From contig CAKSDE010000013.1 of the NCBI GenBank assembly GCA_934444735.1, forward strand, positions 18,367-82,366: a DNA stretch of 64,000 bases, in the 5' to 3' direction. Made by a program: the position numbers and the translations under genes. The notes under the pieces were generated by a model. That model did not search any database and was not told the DNA's origin. It worked only from the letters and a program-made list of their open reading frames with translations. Shown here in pieces: positions 15,577-24,610 of this stretch. Numbering within the stretch: position 1 is the first letter of the stretch; the number at the start of each line of letters is the position of its first letter. The DNA is from an uncultured Clostridia bacterium. GTDB lineage: Bacteria; Bacillota; Clostridia; UBA1381.

Positions 15577-18501
15577 TTAATTACCTTTTTCCTCAAGCGC
15601 CCCCAAAAGACTCCTCAAACGGATCTTCACCGCGCCGAGATTTGTTATTTCATCTATCTTTAACTGTGTGTAGAACTTGCCGCACGGCTCTAAAATCGCA
15701 CGCACCTCATCGGTCGTTATCGCGTCTACGCCGCAGCCGAAGGACACAAGCTGTACAAGCTCGGTATTTTTATGCTCGGTTGCGTATCTCGCCGCACGGT
15801 AGAGCCGCGCATGATACGTCCACTGATTTAATACCCCGACGGTTTCTTTTTCCGCTAAGTGGCATATGCTGTCCTCGGTAACAACGACAAAGCCCAGTGA
15901 ATTTGCAAGCTTATCGATACCGTGACCGATTTCTTCATCTATATGATAAGGTCTGCCGGCTAAGATCATGATGCGCTTGCCGTTATCCTCGGCAAATTTT
16001 ACAGCTTCCTCGCCCTTTTTGCGCACCGCCGCCATATATTTATCATACTCGGCAAACCCGGCGGCTACCGCCTTTTTTACCTCTTTTTGCGTAAATCCGC
16101 CGCCGAGTTCGCGGTTTAAATAAAGGCACAGCTCCTTTGCAAGCTCCGATTTTTTATTTATATTAAGGTAGGGATACAAAAACTTAACCGTTTTCAGCTC
16201 CTCCATATTGCCCGACAAAAGCTCGGAATAATATGCCACAACCGGGCAGTTGAAGTGATTATCTCCTGCTTTTTCGTCAACGTTATACGAAAGACAGGGA
16301 TAGAATATTATCCCGCACCCGTCATCTATAAGCTCTTTTATATGCCCGTGCATTATTTTTGCCGGGTAGCACGCCGTATCGGAGGGGATTGAAAACTGCC
16401 CCTTTTCGTAGGTGCTTCTTTTTGACATCGCCGAAACCTTAACATCAAAGCCAAGCTCGGAAAATACCGTATGCCAAAGCGGCAAAAGTTCGTACATTCC
16501 CAGAGCAAGCGGCAAGCCGATTTTACCGCGCGTGCCATGCGCCTCGGGGAGTGTTGTAAGATACGTTCTCTTAAATTCCTGCAAGTTCGGCAATACCTCT
16601 TCGCTTGCCGATTTTCCTGCGCCTTTTTCGCATCTGTTTCCCGAAATATATCTCTTGCCGTTTGCAAATGTGTTCACCGTCAGATAGCATCTGTTGGTGC
16701 AGCCTTTGCAGACAGTCGCTTTTGACGTATGGGTAAAGCTTTTTAATTCCTCTTTTGATATAAGCGTGGATTTTTCGGTTTTCATCGAGAAGAGCGCCGC
16801 GCCGAATGCACCCATAAGTCCTGCAATTTCGGGACGTATGACGTTTTTGCCGAGTTCTTTTTCAAATGCGCGCAAAACTGCGTCATTATAGAACGTACCG
16901 CCCTGTACGACGATATTTTCGCCCAATTCATCGGCACTTGCGGCACGGATAACTTTATATATCGCATTTTTCACAACGCTTATCGAAAGTCCTGCCGAGA
17001 TATTCTCTACGGTCGCGCCCTCTTTTTGCGATTGCTTTACGGAGGAGTTCATAAATACGGTGCATCTGCTCCCGAGATTCACAGGCTTATCGCCATTTAA
17101 TCCCTTTTTCGCAAAATCCTCGATTTTTTGTCCCATCGACTTTGCAAACGTTTCCAAGAACGAGCCGCACCCAGATGAGCAAGCCTCATTGAGCATAATA
17201 CTGTCGATTGCACCGTTTCTTATCTTAAAGCATTTTATATCCTGACCGCCTATATCGAGGATAAAATCGACATTCGGGCGGAAAAACTTCGCCGCAGTGT
17301 AGTGCGCAATCGTTTCGACTACGCCGTAATCCACCGAAAATGCGTTCTTTATAAGCTCCTCGCCGTAACCTGTAACGGCGGAGCCTGCAATCGTGATTCT
17401 GTCGCCGCAAAGCTCATATATTTTTGCAAGCTCGTCTTTTACTATCTCTATCGGATTTCCCTTATTCGAGGAATAAAAGCTGTATAAAAGCTCTTTTTTG
17501 TCCGAGATGAGCGCAAGTTTTGTTGTCGTGCTGCCGCAGTCGATTCCAAGATATGCCTTTCCCGAAAAATCGGCAATGTTTTTCCGCAAAACGTCCGCCT
17601 TTTTATGGCGTGCGATAAATTCTTCGTATTCTTCATCATTTGCAAAAAGCGGCGGCAAAACATTCATATCGGTTTTGGTGCGCATATTTTTAATTTTTTC
17701 CGCAAGATTTTTCAGATTTTCGCATTTAGCGGATTTTTCTGCATAAAATGCCGCACCCAAAGCCACCGCAAAACGTCCGTATTCGGGGAATACGCCTGTC
17801 TCATCGGTAAGGTTCAAGGTACTTTTAAAGCACTCTCCCAAGCCTTTGCAATAATAAAGCGGACCGCCCAAAAAAAGCACTTTATTCTTAATTTTGCGCC
17901 CCTGTGCAAGTCCTGCGATCGTCTGATTCACAACCGCCTGGTAGATGCTCCTTGCAATATCCTCTTTTCGCGCGCCCTGATTCAAAAGCGGCTGAATATC
18001 GGTCTTGGCAAACACGCCGCAGCGCGACGCTATCGGGTAGATTCGCTGATAACCCATGCTGAGCTTGTCCAACTCATCAACACTGACATCCAAAAGCGTT
18101 GCCATTTGGTCGATAAAAGCACCGGTACCCCCGGCGCACGAGCCGTTCATGCGCTCGTCCGTGCCGCCCTCAAAAAATATAATCTTCGCGTCCTCGCCGC
18201 CAAGCTCTATAACGCATGACGTATCGGGATCGAGTGACTTTACCGTTTCCGCTGTGGCGTATACCTCCTGCACAAACGGTATTCCAAGCTCTTCTGCGAT
18301 ACCTAAGCCGGCGGAACCCGAGATTGCGGTAAACACCGGCTCGTCCTTTGTGACTTTAAGGATTTCTTCTATAATTTCGGCGCATTTCTCACGTACGCGC
18401 GAAAAATGCCTTTCATATTTTTTATCTATAACTTCACCGTCTTTTTTCAAGACGTATTTTATTGTGGTTGAACCAATATCTATTCCAACAGAATAACTCA
18501 A
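15577..18501 (-). CDS. Tandem acyl-CoA dehydratase activase (BadF/BcrA/HgdC) with DUF2229
   Basis: A 974-residue protein with two ASKHA-type activase domains. The first (about 1-265) has 'GIDIGSTTIKYVLK' and the [4Fe-4S] region 'NGSCAGGTGAF' / 'SRCGVFAK'. The second (about 318-570) has 'GIDCGSTTTKLALI' and 'NEACSSGCGSF' / 'SRCTVFMNS'. A C-terminal DUF2229 part carries Cys motifs ('CKGCTNRCYLTV'). Activases of this family use ATP to drive low-potential electrons into dehydratase or reductase clusters. A near-consensus promoter lies upstream, and the dehydratase-like gene follows after 20 bases. Confidence 0.92.
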   Translation of the reverse strand: MSYSVGIDIGSTTIKYVLKKDGEVIDKKYERHFSRVREKCAEIIEEILKVTKDEPVFTAISGSAGLGIAEELGIPFVQEVYATAETVKSLDPDTSCVIELGGEDAKIIFFEGGTDERMNGSCAGGTGAFIDQMATLLDVSVDELDKLSMGYQRIYPIASRCGVFAKTDIQPLLNQGARKEDIARSIYQAVVNQTIAGLAQGRKIKNKVLFLGGPLYYCKGLGECFKSTLNLTDETGVFPEYGRFAVALGAAFYAEKSAKCENLKNLAEKIKNMRTKTDMNVLPPLFANDEEYEEFIARHKKADVLRKNIADFSGKAYLGIDCGSTTTKLALISDKKELLYSFYSSNKGNPIEIVKDELAKIYELCGDRITIAGSAVTGYGEELIKNAFSVDYGVVETIAHYTAAKFFRPNVDFILDIGGQDIKCFKIRNGAIDSIMLNEACSSGCGSFLETFAKSMGQKIEDFAKKGLNGDKPVNLGSRCTVFMNSSVKQSQKEGATVENISAGLSISVVKNAIYKVIRAASADELGENIVVQGGTFYNDAVLRAFEKELGKNVIRPEIAGLMGAFGAALFSMKTEKSTLISKEELKSFTHTSKATVCKGCTNRCYLTVNTFANGKRYISGNRCEKGAGKSASEEVLPNLQEFKRTYLTTLPEAHGTRGKIGLPLALGMYELLPLWHTVFSELGFDVKVSAMSKRSTYEKGQFSIPSDTACYPAKIMHGHIKELIDDGCGIIFYPCLSYNVDEKAGDNHFNCPVVAYYSELLSGNMEELKTVKFLYPYLNINKKSELAKELCLYLNRELGGGFTQKEVKKAVAAGFAEYDKYMAAVRKKGEEAVKFAEDNGKRIMILAGRPYHIDEEIGHGIDKLANSLGFVVVTEDSICHLAEKETVGVLNQWTYHARLYRAARYATEHKNTELVQLVSFGCGVDAITTDEVRAILEPCGKFYTQLKIDEITNLGAVKIRLRSLLGALEEKGN

Positions 18502-18534
18502 TATTCACACCTCTTTAAAATCAAATACACTCCT

Positions 18535-18563
18535 ATTTTACTAAAAAACTTTTTTAATGTCAA
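18535..18563 (-). promoter_or_regulatory. Promoter of the activase operon
   Basis: Minus-strand TTGACA (18558-18563), 17 bases, TAAAAT (18535-18540). Confidence 0.75.
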
Positions 18564-18660
18564 TCGTTTTTGAAATTAACTCGCTTAATTTACAAATCTT
18601 TAATCTTTTATTCATATTCGATTTATACAAAAATCAGGCATACTGTACCTTACCGAACAG

Positions 18661-18695
18661 AAAAAAGGCAAAGCGTTTTAAAATGCCTTGCCTTT
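18661..18695 (-). terminator. Terminator of the NlpC/P60 gene
   Basis: On the minus strand AAAGGCAAGGCA and the downstream GCTTTGCCTTTTTT form a hairpin followed by T6, 38 bases after the stop codon. Confidence 0.7.
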
Positions 18696-18732
18696 CTCCT
18701 GAAAGTTTTTTATATGAAAAACATGAATACCT

Positions 18733-20259
18733 TTAATAAACTCGTCTTGCGCCGACATATCTTGAATATGAGCACATACTTGCAAGTGATGTGTAGCAAA
18801 CCGACTTGCCGGGGCGCGGTGAGTGAATTACCTGTCCGTTTCCGGCATATATTCCGACGTGCGATATTGATGATCCCTTAGAGAAGAATACCAAATCACC
18901 CGGCTGAAGATTACTTTTTGAAACCGCAACACCGTTTGAATACTGCGAACCTGAAGTTCTGTTCACGCTTACACCTGCCTGGCGGCACGCATACTGTACA
19001 AGTCCCGAGCAGTCAAAGCCCGAAGTGGAGGTCCCGCCGTAAACGTATCTGATACCGATACATTTGCTTGCCGCGTTTACTATCTGCTGTCCTCTTGAGC
19101 TTGGCGCTGCGTACGGAATACTTGCCTGTGCAGCCGCTGTACTCTGTGATTTCTTGGCATATGATGCCGATTTTTTCTGGGCGGCAGCGGCAGCTTTTTG
19201 AGCGGCTGCTGCTTTTTTGGCAGCCTCGGCTTTCTTTCTCTCTTCTTCGGCTTTTTTAGCCGCAAGCTGTCTTTGTCTTTCTTCTTCGGCTTTCATTGCG
19301 TCATACGCTTCTTTTGTCATGACAGCTTCTTTTCTGACATAACCTGCCGAATAACTGTCGCCGTATGAAATCTTCATCCAGCCGTCTATTTCCTTTACCA
19401 ACAGGCACGATGTGCCGTTTGTAAGATTTATCTTTGTTTCTTTGTCGTCACCCGGCATCATGCGTACATCGACACTTCCGCCCTGAGCATATATAATGCC
19501 CGGTGTTGCGATAGCTTTTATCTTCTCCTGACGGTCCGCAAAAACCTGATCGCGCAAAACCATGTCTTTCTCGGTAAGAGCGGCATTAAGTACATATCCT
19601 GCCGTGTAATCCGAGGTTACATATACCTGGCTCCAGTTATCGTCAACCTTGGAGATTATAACAACCTCTGCCTCGTCGGTAAACTGCTGCATCGGGGAGG
19701 CGTCCATGCTCGGTGCGCTCTTCATTTCATTTCCCGGCGCGATTACCGCTTTTTGATACATAACATCTGCAAGAAGTATGTTTTTTGCCTCTTCGTATGA
19801 TGTTGTAACAAATTCCTTTGATACATAGCCGACCAAGATTGCATCGTCCTTTGTGTAAGAAATCTGATACCAGCTTTCGTATTCACCCTCGAGCCAAAGC
19901 TCCGAACCCGGCGCAAGCGTTCCGATAACCTCCGATGCGTCATCCTTTTCGGCACGCACATTCAAAGGTCCCGATGTTGCGATAACATATCCTGTTTTCG
20001 GCTCAAACGGCTTTGCCATTTCCACCTTCTGAACCGCAGCAAAATTCTTTTCAACCTTTTCTTTTACTTTCTGCATATCGGCTTGGTCAAAATCCAGTGT
20101 TTCACCCTCGCCGTCGCCTACCAAAATATCGAGTACAATCTCTTCATCGGGTGCTTTATCCGCTCTTGCCACCGGTATGTCTTTCATCTGGAAAGTACCG
20201 AGCGAGCCAACCATTACAACCGCCAGAAAGGCAGACATTGAATGTTTCCAATTACCCAT
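18733..20259 (-). CDS. Secreted SH3-domain NlpC/P60 cell-wall hydrolase
   Basis: A 508-residue protein with an N-terminal signal segment (about 6-24), three bacterial SH3-like domains (about 80-150, 185-245 and 255-320), an Ala/Lys-rich linker (325-375) and a C-terminal NlpC/P60 domain. The catalytic Cys is in 'GFDCSGLVQYA' and the His in 'SHVGIYAGNG'. Such enzymes cut D-Glu-meso-DAP bonds in peptidoglycan. It is transcribed alone from a consensus promoter and has its own terminator. Confidence 0.93.
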   Translation of the reverse strand: MGNWKHSMSAFLAVVMVGSLGTFQMKDIPVARADKAPDEEIVLDILVGDGEGETLDFDQADMQKVKEKVEKNFAAVQKVEMAKPFEPKTGYVIATSGPLNVRAEKDDASEVIGTLAPGSELWLEGEYESWYQISYTKDDAILVGYVSKEFVTTSYEEAKNILLADVMYQKAVIAPGNEMKSAPSMDASPMQQFTDEAEVVIISKVDDNWSQVYVTSDYTAGYVLNAALTEKDMVLRDQVFADRQEKIKAIATPGIIYAQGGSVDVRMMPGDDKETKINLTNGTSCLLVKEIDGWMKISYGDSYSAGYVRKEAVMTKEAYDAMKAEEERQRQLAAKKAEEERKKAEAAKKAAAAQKAAAAAQKKSASYAKKSQSTAAAQASIPYAAPSSRGQQIVNAASKCIGIRYVYGGTSTSGFDCSGLVQYACRQAGVSVNRTSGSQYSNGVAVSKSNLQPGDLVFFSKGSSISHVGIYAGNGQVIHSPRPGKSVCYTSLASMCSYSRYVGARRVY

Positions 20260-20351
20260 GTTGTAAGTCCTCCTAAAATCCTTTTGTTTCAGACTGCTTG
20301 TAATTTCGATTTTTACAATTTTCCTGTCCTTTTACATATCAACTGTTCTCT

Positions 20352-20380
20352 ATTATACTCCTTTTTCGGGCTTTTGTCAA
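20352..20380 (-). promoter_or_regulatory. Promoter of the NlpC/P60 gene
   Basis: Minus-strand TTGACA (20375-20380), 17 bases, TATAAT (20352-20357). Confidence 0.82.
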
Positions 20381-20434
20381 GTTTTTTTAACTACTTTTTT
20401 AAAACTTTGTAACAATTAAGTAATAATTTAAAAC

Positions 20435-20460
20435 AAAAACCGCATAGCTATGCGGTTTTT
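20435..20460. terminator. Perfect palindrome, likely terminator
   Basis: AAAAACCGCATAGCTATGCGGTTTTT is fully symmetric. It lies in the gap between the methyltransferase and the NlpC/P60 gene and can end transcription in either direction. The rest of 20461-20670 is AT-rich and shows nothing further. Confidence 0.75.
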
Positions 20461-20670
20461 CGATTTTTAAATTTTTAAAAACTTTTTAAAATGATCTTTT
20501 TCAAAATATTCCAATCTTAACATTTTTATAGCTGTTATGAAATATTTCTTAACCTTTTTTTAAAAGTGATGTAAAAAAATATTTACCCAAATCACGCAGC
20601 CGATAAAACAAAAAAACACTTCGGAACGGAGGTGCAAAAATCACTGCTCGTATCTCTGCTCTTTTTTAAA

Positions 20671-20804
20671 AAAGGATTGCGGAAAAATAGTGCAGAACGT
20701 GCAAAACGAACCTGATGGCGTACTCACTGTACGCCGAGCGGTTCGCTTTGTGCGTAGAATAAAGCGTAGCTTTATTTGATCTGTGCATTTTTCTACAATC
20801 CTTT
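20671..20804 (-). repeat. Dispersed two-hairpin element, copy R5, at the end of the methyltransferase gene
   Basis: Outer arms AAAGGATTG/CAATCCTTT enclose hairpin 1 (AATAAAGC/GCTTTATT, 20758-20776) and hairpin 2 (GCGAACC...GGCGTAC/GTACGCC...GGTTCG), with the tail GTTCTGCACTATTTTTC. The outer arm begins inside the last codons of the methyltransferase gene and the opposite arm ends in T6 on the minus strand, so it can work as a complex terminator. Confidence 0.7.
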
Positions 20805-21929
20805 AGGAGGGCGTTTGCCGAAATATTGGTATATGTTGCACTTTAACATTCCGTTATATATCTTTCTCTTTTTTGCGGCAGCCATGCCGAACGCCTTTTC
20901 AAAGTTCTCGTTGGAGGTAATCACATAATATGACCAGTTATCGAGCTTTTTAAACTGTCTGCCCATAAGGCGGTAGATTTCCTCGCTTTCCTCTTTATCG
21001 CCCAGCCGCTCACCGTACGGCGGATTGCATATTACAGTACCGTATGCACCGTTATGTAAAAATTCAGCGACATTTCCGACGATCGGCTTAACCGCATCTC
21101 CCACGCCTGCAATCCGCGCATTCTCGCACGCGACGGCAATCGTTTTTTCGTCAATATCGGCAGCATAAATGTCCAAAGGCACGTTCTTTATCCGCGAGCT
21201 TGCCTCTTCGCGTGCGTTATGCCACAGCTCTTTGCCGATTCTTGCAAAATTCTCGCCGGCAAAACTCCTCGTCAAGCCCGGGGCGATGTTTCTTTTTATC
21301 ATCGCCGCCTCAATCGGTATCGTGCCCGAGCCGCACAGCGGATCGGCGAGCGGATATTCGTATTTCCAGTGGCTCATCATGACCATCGCCGCGGCAATAG
21401 TTTCTTTGAGCGGTGCGGCATTCGCATTTTTGCGGTATCCTCTTTTGTGCAGCCCGTCGCCCGAGGTATCGAGCATGAGGGTGATTTTATCCTTAAATAC
21501 CGAGAACTGTATCTGATAGCAAGCGCCGTCCTCCGGTAAGCGTTCCAAGCCGTAAGCCTTTCCCAAAGACTCCGCCGCCGCTTTTTTTATAATCGACTGA
21601 CAGTCGCGAACACTTGCAAGCTGTGATTTTAAGCAAAATCCTTTTACCGGAAATGCGTCATTTTTGCCGATCCATTCTGCCCAATTAAGCGCTTTTGTTC
21701 CCTCGAAAAGTTCATCGAAGGTAACAGCCGTAAATTCGCCTATCTTGATAAGTACGCGCTCGCCTGTTCTTACCGCAATATTTGCACGGCACACCGCACT
21801 TTCGTCACCTAAAAATGTTACCTTGCCGTCCTCAACCGACGATATTTCGTACCCCAGGCTTTTGATCTCTCTTGAAACAAAGCTCTCCAACCCGAAAATC
21901 GTAGGAATAATTATCTCAAATTCTGCCAT
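20793..21929 (-). CDS. THUMP-domain 23S rRNA (guanine-N2) methyltransferase
   Basis: A 378-residue RNA methyltransferase with an N-terminal THUMP part (about 5-155) and a C-terminal Rossmann domain with 'PLADPLCGSGTIPIEAA' (SAM motif I) and 'VICNPPYGERLG' (motif IV NPPY). It matches the RlmL N-terminal/YpsC type without the extra RlmK domain. Its ATG overlaps the end of the RNase R gene by 14 bases, so the two are translationally coupled. Confidence 0.92.
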   Translation of the reverse strand: MAEFEIIIPTIFGLESFVSREIKSLGYEISSVEDGKVTFLGDESAVCRANIAVRTGERVLIKIGEFTAVTFDELFEGTKALNWAEWIGKNDAFPVKGFCLKSQLASVRDCQSIIKKAAAESLGKAYGLERLPEDGACYQIQFSVFKDKITLMLDTSGDGLHKRGYRKNANAAPLKETIAAAMVMMSHWKYEYPLADPLCGSGTIPIEAAMIKRNIAPGLTRSFAGENFARIGKELWHNAREEASSRIKNVPLDIYAADIDEKTIAVACENARIAGVGDAVKPIVGNVAEFLHNGAYGTVICNPPYGERLGDKEESEEIYRLMGRQFKKLDNWSYYVITSNENFEKAFGMAAAKKRKIYNGMLKCNIYQYFGKRPPKGL

Positions 21930-24150
21930 CTTTTCTTCCTTTTTTCTCTATTCTTCTGTTTGCGATGCGCTTTGCGCCGCGTCTGTAATCCTGACGTGCG
22001 TTTTGCTGATTTCTCTTTTGTCTGTAAAATCTGTTTATATTTTGAATTGTCGCGTCGCCCGGGAGGAAATCGATACTTCCGGTTAGGACATCGCACTTTG
22101 CTATCATTACCGATATCGGATCGCCTATTTTATAGACGTGATGTCTGCGCTCGCCTATAATTATCCGCTTTTCCTCATCGTACACATAATAGTCGTCGTG
22201 CAGATCCTCCAGGCGGATAAGTCCCTCAACGCTGTTTTCAAGCTCGGCAAATATCCCGAATTTTACCGTTCCCGAGATGCGTGCCGGGAAAGTCTCGCCG
22301 ATAAATCTTTTCATATACTGCGCTTTCATGATATCATCAACATCGCGCTCGAGCATCTCGGCATTGCGCTCGGTTCTGCTCGAATTTTCGGCGGCGCCTT
22401 TTACAAAAGCTTCATATTTATCAAGCGGTTTTCCGTCGAGGAAGTCCTTTAATATGCGATGAACGGTAAGGTCTGGATAGCGCCTTATCGGGGAGGTGAA
22501 GTGGCAGTAAAATTTTGCCGCTAAGCCGAAATGCCCGAGATTTTCCGGTCTGTATTCCGCTTTCATTAATGAGCGGAGCATATAGCGCGAGATCATCTCT
22601 TCTTCCGGCATACCCTTTATTTCCTCGGTTATCTTTTGCAGTGTTTTCGGGTGTATTCCGCCGTCTTTGTCGGTTCTGCCCTTTACCTTTATTCCGAAAT
22701 TGGACGCAAATTTCAAAAATCCTTCGATTTTTTCGGTCTCCGGCGCCTCATGCACACGGTAGACGAAGGGCAGTTGCGCCCAGAATGCATATTCAGCCAC
22801 GGTTTCGTTTGCCGCGAGCATGAACTCCTCAATAATCTTATGCGCAACGTTTCTTTGGCATATCTCAACACCGCTCGGCTCGCCGGATTCATCTACAATA
22901 ACTTTTGCCTCGGGGAAGTCGAAATTTATACTTCCGCGTTTGACTCTCTTCTTATTTAAATAGTTCGCGACGCGTTTCATTCTTTTTAAAGTGGGGAGGA
23001 TTTTTTTGTACTCTTTTTTCAAGCCTTCGTCCTCACCCTCCAAAAGCTCTGCCGCAATATTGTAGGTCAGGCGCTTTTTGGAGTGTATCACCGCCTTGAA
23101 AAGCTCGTGTGACAAAATATTGCCTGTTTTATCTATCTCCATAAACACCGACAGCGTGAATCTGTCAACGTCGGGATTTAAGCTGCAAATTCCGTTTGAA
23201 AGCTCGCGCGGCAGCATAGGTATAACACGGTCTGCAAGATATACGCTTGTCCCGCGCTCATATGCCTCGCGGTCGAGCGCGCTCCCCTCTTTTACATAGT
23301 GCGTAACATCTGCAATATGCACTCCCACGCGGAAATTATTGTTCTCGAGCCGCTCGCAGGATACCGCATCGTCAAAGTCGCGCGCATCGTCCCCGTCGAT
23401 GGTGAAGGTCAGAAGATCGCGCAGGTCGCGCCTTGTGCCGATGTCGGTAATTTCCGTTTCAACCTGATGTGCCTCGTTTAACGTTTCGGTATCAAACTCC
23501 GTTTTGATGCCGTAATTAAAGATTGCCGCCTCAATACAGCTTTTAAAATCATCGGCACGCCCCAAGTTTGCGATTATATCGCAGCTCATATCGCCTAATG
23601 CGGAATATTCCTTAACCTCCAGAACAACGCGGTCGCCCATAGCCGCCGTTTTTGTTGCCGGCGCGGTTATCTGTACATATATTCCGCTGTTGTCCGGGTT
23701 TATAAAGAATGTCGATTTGTTTGCATTTGTTATCACGCCGGTTACGGTCTTATTCGCGCGCTCCAAAACCTTTATAACTTTACCGTCGCGCATATGTCCC
23801 TTTTCCTTGGACTTTATGAGCATAATTGCAACCAAGTCGCCGTCAACCGCATCGAGCAAATCCTCTCCGCCGATGAATATCTCGCCTTTTCCGTCGGTCG
23901 CCTCGGCAAATGCGAAAAATCCGTGCTTGTTGCAGCGAAGTCTGCCGGCGCACACACCTTTTTCCGCGGCGCGGAATCTGCTCTTTTTTACGGGCAGAAC
24001 CTTTCCCTCATGCACAAGCTCCGATAAAAGTGAATCAAATTCCGCCTCGTCCGATTTCGGTACTCCCAAAACAGCGATAAGCTCCTCTCTTTTTAAGGGA
24101 AGATACTCCGTGCTTCTCATATATTCAAGAATACGTTCTTTTCTGTTCAT
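21916..24150 (-). CDS. rnr: Ribonuclease R
   Basis: A 744-residue 3'-5' exoribonuclease of the RNB family: an N-terminal winged helix ('LKREELIAVLGVPKSDEAEF'), two cold-shock domains, the RNB catalytic domain with the metal-binding Asp cluster 'DARDFDDAVSCE' near 260 and a C-terminal S1 domain. The tail from about 705 is very basic, as in RNase R, where it helps bind structured RNA. It has its own promoter and a leader with two small AAAACG-N2-CGTTTT-like hairpins. Confidence 0.95.
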   Translation of the reverse strand: MNRKERILEYMRSTEYLPLKREELIAVLGVPKSDEAEFDSLLSELVHEGKVLPVKKSRFRAAEKGVCAGRLRCNKHGFFAFAEATDGKGEIFIGGEDLLDAVDGDLVAIMLIKSKEKGHMRDGKVIKVLERANKTVTGVITNANKSTFFINPDNSGIYVQITAPATKTAAMGDRVVLEVKEYSALGDMSCDIIANLGRADDFKSCIEAAIFNYGIKTEFDTETLNEAHQVETEITDIGTRRDLRDLLTFTIDGDDARDFDDAVSCERLENNNFRVGVHIADVTHYVKEGSALDREAYERGTSVYLADRVIPMLPRELSNGICSLNPDVDRFTLSVFMEIDKTGNILSHELFKAVIHSKKRLTYNIAAELLEGEDEGLKKEYKKILPTLKRMKRVANYLNKKRVKRGSINFDFPEAKVIVDESGEPSGVEICQRNVAHKIIEEFMLAANETVAEYAFWAQLPFVYRVHEAPETEKIEGFLKFASNFGIKVKGRTDKDGGIHPKTLQKITEEIKGMPEEEMISRYMLRSLMKAEYRPENLGHFGLAAKFYCHFTSPIRRYPDLTVHRILKDFLDGKPLDKYEAFVKGAAENSSRTERNAEMLERDVDDIMKAQYMKRFIGETFPARISGTVKFGIFAELENSVEGLIRLEDLHDDYYVYDEEKRIIIGERRHHVYKIGDPISVMIAKCDVLTGSIDFLPGDATIQNINRFYRQKRNQQNARQDYRRGAKRIANRRIEKKGRKDGRI

Positions 24151-24174
24151 TTATATGTCTCCTATTTTTATATT

Positions 24175-24191
24175 TCAGGTAATTGTAAAAC
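24175..24191 (-). promoter_or_regulatory. Shared leader motif (GTTTTACAATTRCCTGA), copy in rnr leader
   Basis: Minus-strand GTTTTACAATTACCTGA lies 25 bases before the rnr start, preceded by the other half of an AAAAC-AGAC-GTTTT hairpin; it differs at one base from the motif at 12713-12729. Confidence 0.45.
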
Positions 24192-24262
24192 GTCTGTTTT
24201 ATTCCTTAATAATTGCCGAATATTAAAACGCTCGTTTTATTTTATACGGGCATAACAATTAT

Positions 24263-24291
24263 ATTGTATAACATTTTTGCTATTTATACAA
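24263..24291 (-). promoter_or_regulatory. Candidate rnr promoter
   Basis: Minus-strand TTGTAT (24286-24291), 17 bases, TACAAT (24263-24268). Confidence 0.5.
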
Positions 24292-24481
24292 TATCTTTTT
24301 TGTGATTTTTGGAATTTTATTGCAAAACCTACAGAAATAGGCTGATGATTTTGATAAAAAGGTATATAATTATAGAGATTTTTACGGCGTGCGGTATGTT
24401 TTCGACAAAAACTATGCGTAATCTTTTCCAAAGTATTTGTAACAAATCATTTAAATTTGTACTAAAATCAGAATAAATATC

Positions 24482-24510
24482 TTGACTATTGACAAGAAAA
24501 GTTATATAAT
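24482..24510 (+). promoter_or_regulatory. secDF promoter
   Basis: TTGACT (24482-24487), 17 bases, TATAAT (24505-24510), about 100 bases before secD. Confidence 0.75.
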
Positions 24511-24610
24511 GAAATGGTGTATTATTACGCCTTGCAATGTGTTCCACAGGTACATTGTCTGTGCGGTAATAATCGGTAAATATTATTTTGATCAGAAAGG
24601 ATTGAAAAAC

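Noticed and set aside
17605..18219. 204-codon plus-strand ORF inside the activase region
   Set aside because: It is a shadow of the activase gene, without ribosome site or domain.
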